Part shown: piece by piece, positions 61,700-64,000 of the stretch
Layout of the letters: the number at the start of each line of letters is the position of its first letter
Position numbering within the stretch: the first letter of the stretch is position 1
NCBI RefSeq assembly: GCF_001592945.1
Contig: NZ_LRPB01000006.1
Location: forward strand, 1-64,000
DNA: 64,000 nucleotides
Origin: Roseivirga seohaensis
GTDB lineage: Bacteria; Bacteroidota; Bacteroidia; Cytophagales; Cyclobacteriaceae
Direction: 5' to 3'
Notes under the pieces: generated by a model
Told to the model about the DNA's origin: nothing
Databases searched by the model: none
Seen by the model: only the letters and a program-made list of their open reading frames with translations
Position numbers and translations under genes: made by a program

Positions 61700-62473
61700 A
61701 TGAAAACTAAGCAAGAAATTGTTGAAAACTGGCTCCCCCGCTATACTGGGGTTCCCAATGAAGACTTCGGAGAGTACATTCTACTAACTAATTTTATTAC
61801 CTATGTAGAAATGTTTGCCAACAAGTTTGGGGTTGAAATTAAAGGCGTAGGCCGCCCCATGCAATCAGCAACAGCAGAAAACATTACCATTATCAATTTT
61901 GGAATGGGAAGTGCCATGGCTGCTACGGTAATGGATTTACTTTCTTCCATTTCGCCTAAAGCAGTTCTATTCCTAGGCAAATGCGGTGGTTTGAAAAAGA
62001 AAACTGCCATTGGTGATTTGATCCTACCTATTGCCGCCATTCGTGGCGAGGGAACCAGCGATGACTACATGCCGCCTGAAATTCCAGCATTACCCTCTTT
62101 CCGTTTGCAGAGGTCTGTCTCTTCTATGATCAAGAAGCATGAGCGCGATTACTGGACTGGCACCTGCTACACTACTAACCGTAGGGTGTGGGAACATGAC
62201 AAGGCCTTCAAGAAATACCTTCGTAAAATTAGAGCGATGGCCGTTGATATGGAAACCGCTACGCTTTTCACAGTGGGTTTTGTAAATCAAATCCCTCATG
62301 GTGCTCTCCTTTTGGTTTCTGACAATCCGATGATTGCAGAAGGTGTGAAAACCGAAGAAAGTGATAAAAAAGTCACTTCAAACTTCGTTAACGACCATTT
62401 AGAAATAGGGATTGACGCACTAAGAGAACTCAGAGACTCTGGTGATTCTGTAAAACACTTAAGGTTCGAATAA
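61700..62473 (+). CDS. amn: AMP nucleosidase
   Basis: Purine-salvage enzyme of 257 residues that splits AMP into adenine and ribose-5-phosphate, in the short form common in Bacteroidota. MTAN/PNP-type features: FGMGSAMAATVMDLL, FLGKCGGLKKKTAIGDLILP (phosphate/ribose loops) and the active-site RAMAVDMETATLFTVGF with the catalytic Asp in LLVSDNPM. It ends with the amidohydrolase gene starting at its last base (TAATG), so the two are cotranslated. It lies divergently from the HsdR-N-like gene. Confidence 0.93.
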   Translation: MKTKQEIVENWLPRYTGVPNEDFGEYILLTNFITYVEMFANKFGVEIKGVGRPMQSATAENITIINFGMGSAMAATVMDLLSSISPKAVLFLGKCGGLKKKTAIGDLILPIAAIRGEGTSDDYMPPEIPALPSFRLQRSVSSMIKKHERDYWTGTCYTTNRRVWEHDKAFKKYLRKIRAMAVDMETATLFTVGFVNQIPHGALLLVSDNPMIAEGVKTEESDKKVTSNFVNDHLEIGIDALRELRDSGDSVKHLRFE

Positions 62474-64000
62474 TGAAAAAACTATTATCAATAGCCGCAG
62501 TAATGTTCTTTCTGTGGTCATGTGGGGGAAAGCAGAAAGCTGACCTGATTATTCACAACGCTACGGTATATACCGTAAACGATGATTTTACTGTTGCAAC
62601 GGCTTTCGCTGTGAAAGACGGGAAATTTGTTGGCGTTGGGTCAGACGAAGAAATTCTCAAAGACTTTGAATCTGATGAAACCATTAATTTAGAAGGTGCT
62701 CCTGTTTATCCAGGGCTGATTGATGCACATGCACACTTTTACCGTTATGGTTTAGGTTTGAAAAATGCAGATTTAGTTGGCACAAAATCCTTTGATGAAA
62801 TTCTTGAAATTCTTCAGGCACACCGCGAAAAATACCCAGACGATGAATGGATAGTTGGCCGCGGTTGGGATCAGAATGATTGGGAAAATAAAGAGTTTCC
62901 GAGCAAAGAAAAACTCGATAAATTATTCCCTGATGTGCCCGTCTTCCTTTCAAGGGTTGATGGCCATGCAGCTTTGGCAAATTCTGCTGCCATGAGTCAA
63001 AGTGAGATTTTCGGTAAAACAAAGGAAGTAACGGGAGGTAAAATCTACTTCGATCAGAATGGAGAACCAACGGGGCTATTGGTAGACAACGCCATGGATT
63101 TGATTGGCAAATACATTCCTGAGCAAACTAGAGCCGATCAAATTGAAGCACTTATTATGGCGCAACAAAATTGCTTTGAAGTTGGTCTTACAGGCGTTGT
63201 AGACGCTGGCTTAGAGGTAAGCACAATTGAGTTAATCGATTCATTGAATAAATCAGGTGAGCTTAAAATGAGGCTTTACGCCATGGTAGCCCCTTCAGAA
63301 GAAAGTATTGATTACTTTAAAAAGAAGGGTAAGATCAAAACAGATTACCTCAATGTTCGCTCGTTTAAAGTGTATGGTGATGGCGCCTTAGGTTCTCGCG
63401 GTGCTAACTTATTAAGTGATTATTCTGATGACCCAGGAAATGCTGGCTTCCTTTTAGAGAAAGAATCGACTTACGATGAACTGGCGAAAGTAATTTATGA
63501 CATGGGCTTTCAAATGAATACTCACTGTATAGGTGATAGAACTGATCGTGTTATTCTTGATATCTATGGCAAATACCTTCCTGAGGATAATGACTTAAGA
63601 TGGAAGATTGAACACGCACAGGTAGTTTCGAAAGAAGATGTTCCAAAATTCGGAAAGTATAATATCATCCCGTCAGTTCAGCCTACGCATGCTACTTCAG
63701 ATATGTATTGGGCAGCAGAAAGATTAGGGGAAGAAAGAGTAAAAACGGCTTATGCCTTTAAAGATTTACTCGACCAAAACGGTTATATCGCGCTGGGTAG
63801 CGACTTCCCAGTGGAAGACATTAATCCTATGTATGGTTTTCATGCTGCAGTGGCTCGTCAGGATGCAGAAAACTGGCCAGAAGGCGGATGGCAAGCTGAA
63901 AACAAACTTAGCAGAGAAGAAGCGCTTAGAGGCATGACCATCTGGGCAGCTTATTCTAACTTTGAAGAAAACGAGAAAGGGAGTATTGAAGTGGGCAAAT
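62473..64000 (+). CDS. Lipoprotein amidohydrolase, YtcJ-like (cut by window end)
   Basis: Open from the ATG at 62473 to the last base, giving 509 residues and still running, so the 3' end lies outside the window. A lipobox-like LWSCGG puts the lipid Cys at residue 17, so the enzyme is probably membrane-attached. Amidohydrolase_3 features: PGLIDAHAHFYRYG (metal His pair), VGRGWDQNDW, SRVDGHAALANS, MNTHCIGDR, WKIEHAQVV and LGSDFPVE with the catalytic Asp. YtcJ-like enzymes hydrolyse amide or imide groups of small metabolites; the substrate is unknown. Cotranslated with amn. Confidence 0.9.
   Translation, partial: MKKLLSIAAVMFFLWSCGGKQKADLIIHNATVYTVNDDFTVATAFAVKDGKFVGVGSDEEILKDFESDETINLEGAPVYPGLIDAHAHFYRYGLGLKNADLVGTKSFDEILEILQAHREKYPDDEWIVGRGWDQNDWENKEFPSKEKLDKLFPDVPVFLSRVDGHAALANSAAMSQSEIFGKTKEVTGGKIYFDQNGEPTGLLVDNAMDLIGKYIPEQTRADQIEALIMAQQNCFEVGLTGVVDAGLEVSTIELIDSLNKSGELKMRLYAMVAPSEESIDYFKKKGKIKTDYLNVRSFKVYGDGALGSRGANLLSDYSDDPGNAGFLLEKESTYDELAKVIYDMGFQMNTHCIGDRTDRVILDIYGKYLPEDNDLRWKIEHAQVVSKEDVPKFGKYNIIPSVQPTHATSDMYWAAERLGEERVKTAYAFKDLLDQNGYIALGSDFPVEDINPMYGFHAAVARQDAENWPEGGWQAENKLSREEALRGMTIWAAYSNFEENEKGSIEVGK

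Noticed and set aside
62684-63070. Minus-strand frame of 128 codons near the right end
   Set aside because: It lies opposite the amidohydrolase, which is open through the window end and has all its motifs.

Overview
The window reads as a stretch of a chromosome from a member of the Bacteroidota, most likely a marine or soil Cytophagales-type bacterium. The grounds are low GC by eye, few Shine-Dalgarno sites, several promoters of the Bacteroidota type (TTG near -33, TAnnTTTG near -7), and lineage-typical families: DUF3078, DUF2851, the 867-residue FtsX-like permease with a PadR regulator, ftsK next to lolA, and a short AMP nucleosidase. Species cannot be named from this alone. Most of the 64 kb is housekeeping core; the clearest accessory segment is 28.65-36.56 kb.

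Layout. 0.1-4.6 kb: NtrY-like sensor kinase, AsmA-like protein, CPA1 Na+/H+ antiporter. 4.6-7.9 kb (minus): an envelope operon of a helical lipoprotein, two L,D-transpeptidases and an anchored unknown. 8.2-11.1 kb: PadR regulator and ABC permease. 11.25-11.33 kb: tRNA-Val(GAC) with a broken copy of its 3' end beside it. 11.6-14.7 kb: a receiver protein, then the minus-strand rplM-rpsI-rpsB-tsf operon behind a good TTG-N20-TAnnTTTG promoter. 15-16.7 kb: dnaX, whose tau form requires a -1 shift on a run of ten A. 16.7-21.5 kb (minus): DUF3078 protein, LysM lytic transglycosylase, O-methyltransferase, M16 peptidase. 21.7-26.2 kb: glycosyltransferase 9, an SDR, then a compact pterin-type cluster (PTPS of the CxxxxxHGH type, GTP cyclohydrolase I, an SDR without the catalytic Tyr, flavin reductase-like protein). 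26.4-28.6 kb: membrane pyrophosphatase hppA.

28.8-36.5 kb is a type I restriction-modification island in the order hsdR - GxxExxY - hsdS - fic - hsdM. It lies between two copies of one terminator hairpin that share stem and T-tract in the same orientation, while the six-base loop is reverse-complemented. The GxxExxY gene is bracketed by 9-nt-periodic TGAT arrays, and fic has a palindromic operator plus two half-sites in front of it. fic abuts hsdM with a one-base gap, so the Fic protein's own regulation would also set methyltransferase supply. This is my best candidate for an under-described system.

36.6-39.2 kb (minus): a MacA-like adaptor and MacB-like permease with no ATPase gene beside them. 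39.6-44.2 kb: ABC-F ATPase, a ferredoxin-nucleotide cyclase fusion, small proteins, GNAT and RidA. 44.2-50.6 kb: secreted M28 peptidase, a 37-residue membrane peptide, a secreted repeat protein, uridine phosphorylase, trhO, NeuD-type acyltransferase, DUF2851. 50.6-55.8 kb (minus): pyrF, lolA, ftsK, pyrD. 55.9-58.7 kb: UspA, MscS and CorA, overlapping genes forming an ion/stress operon. 58.8-64 kb: xerD, aroQ, alkB, an HsdR-N-like nuclease, AMP nucleosidase, and an amidohydrolase cut by the window end.
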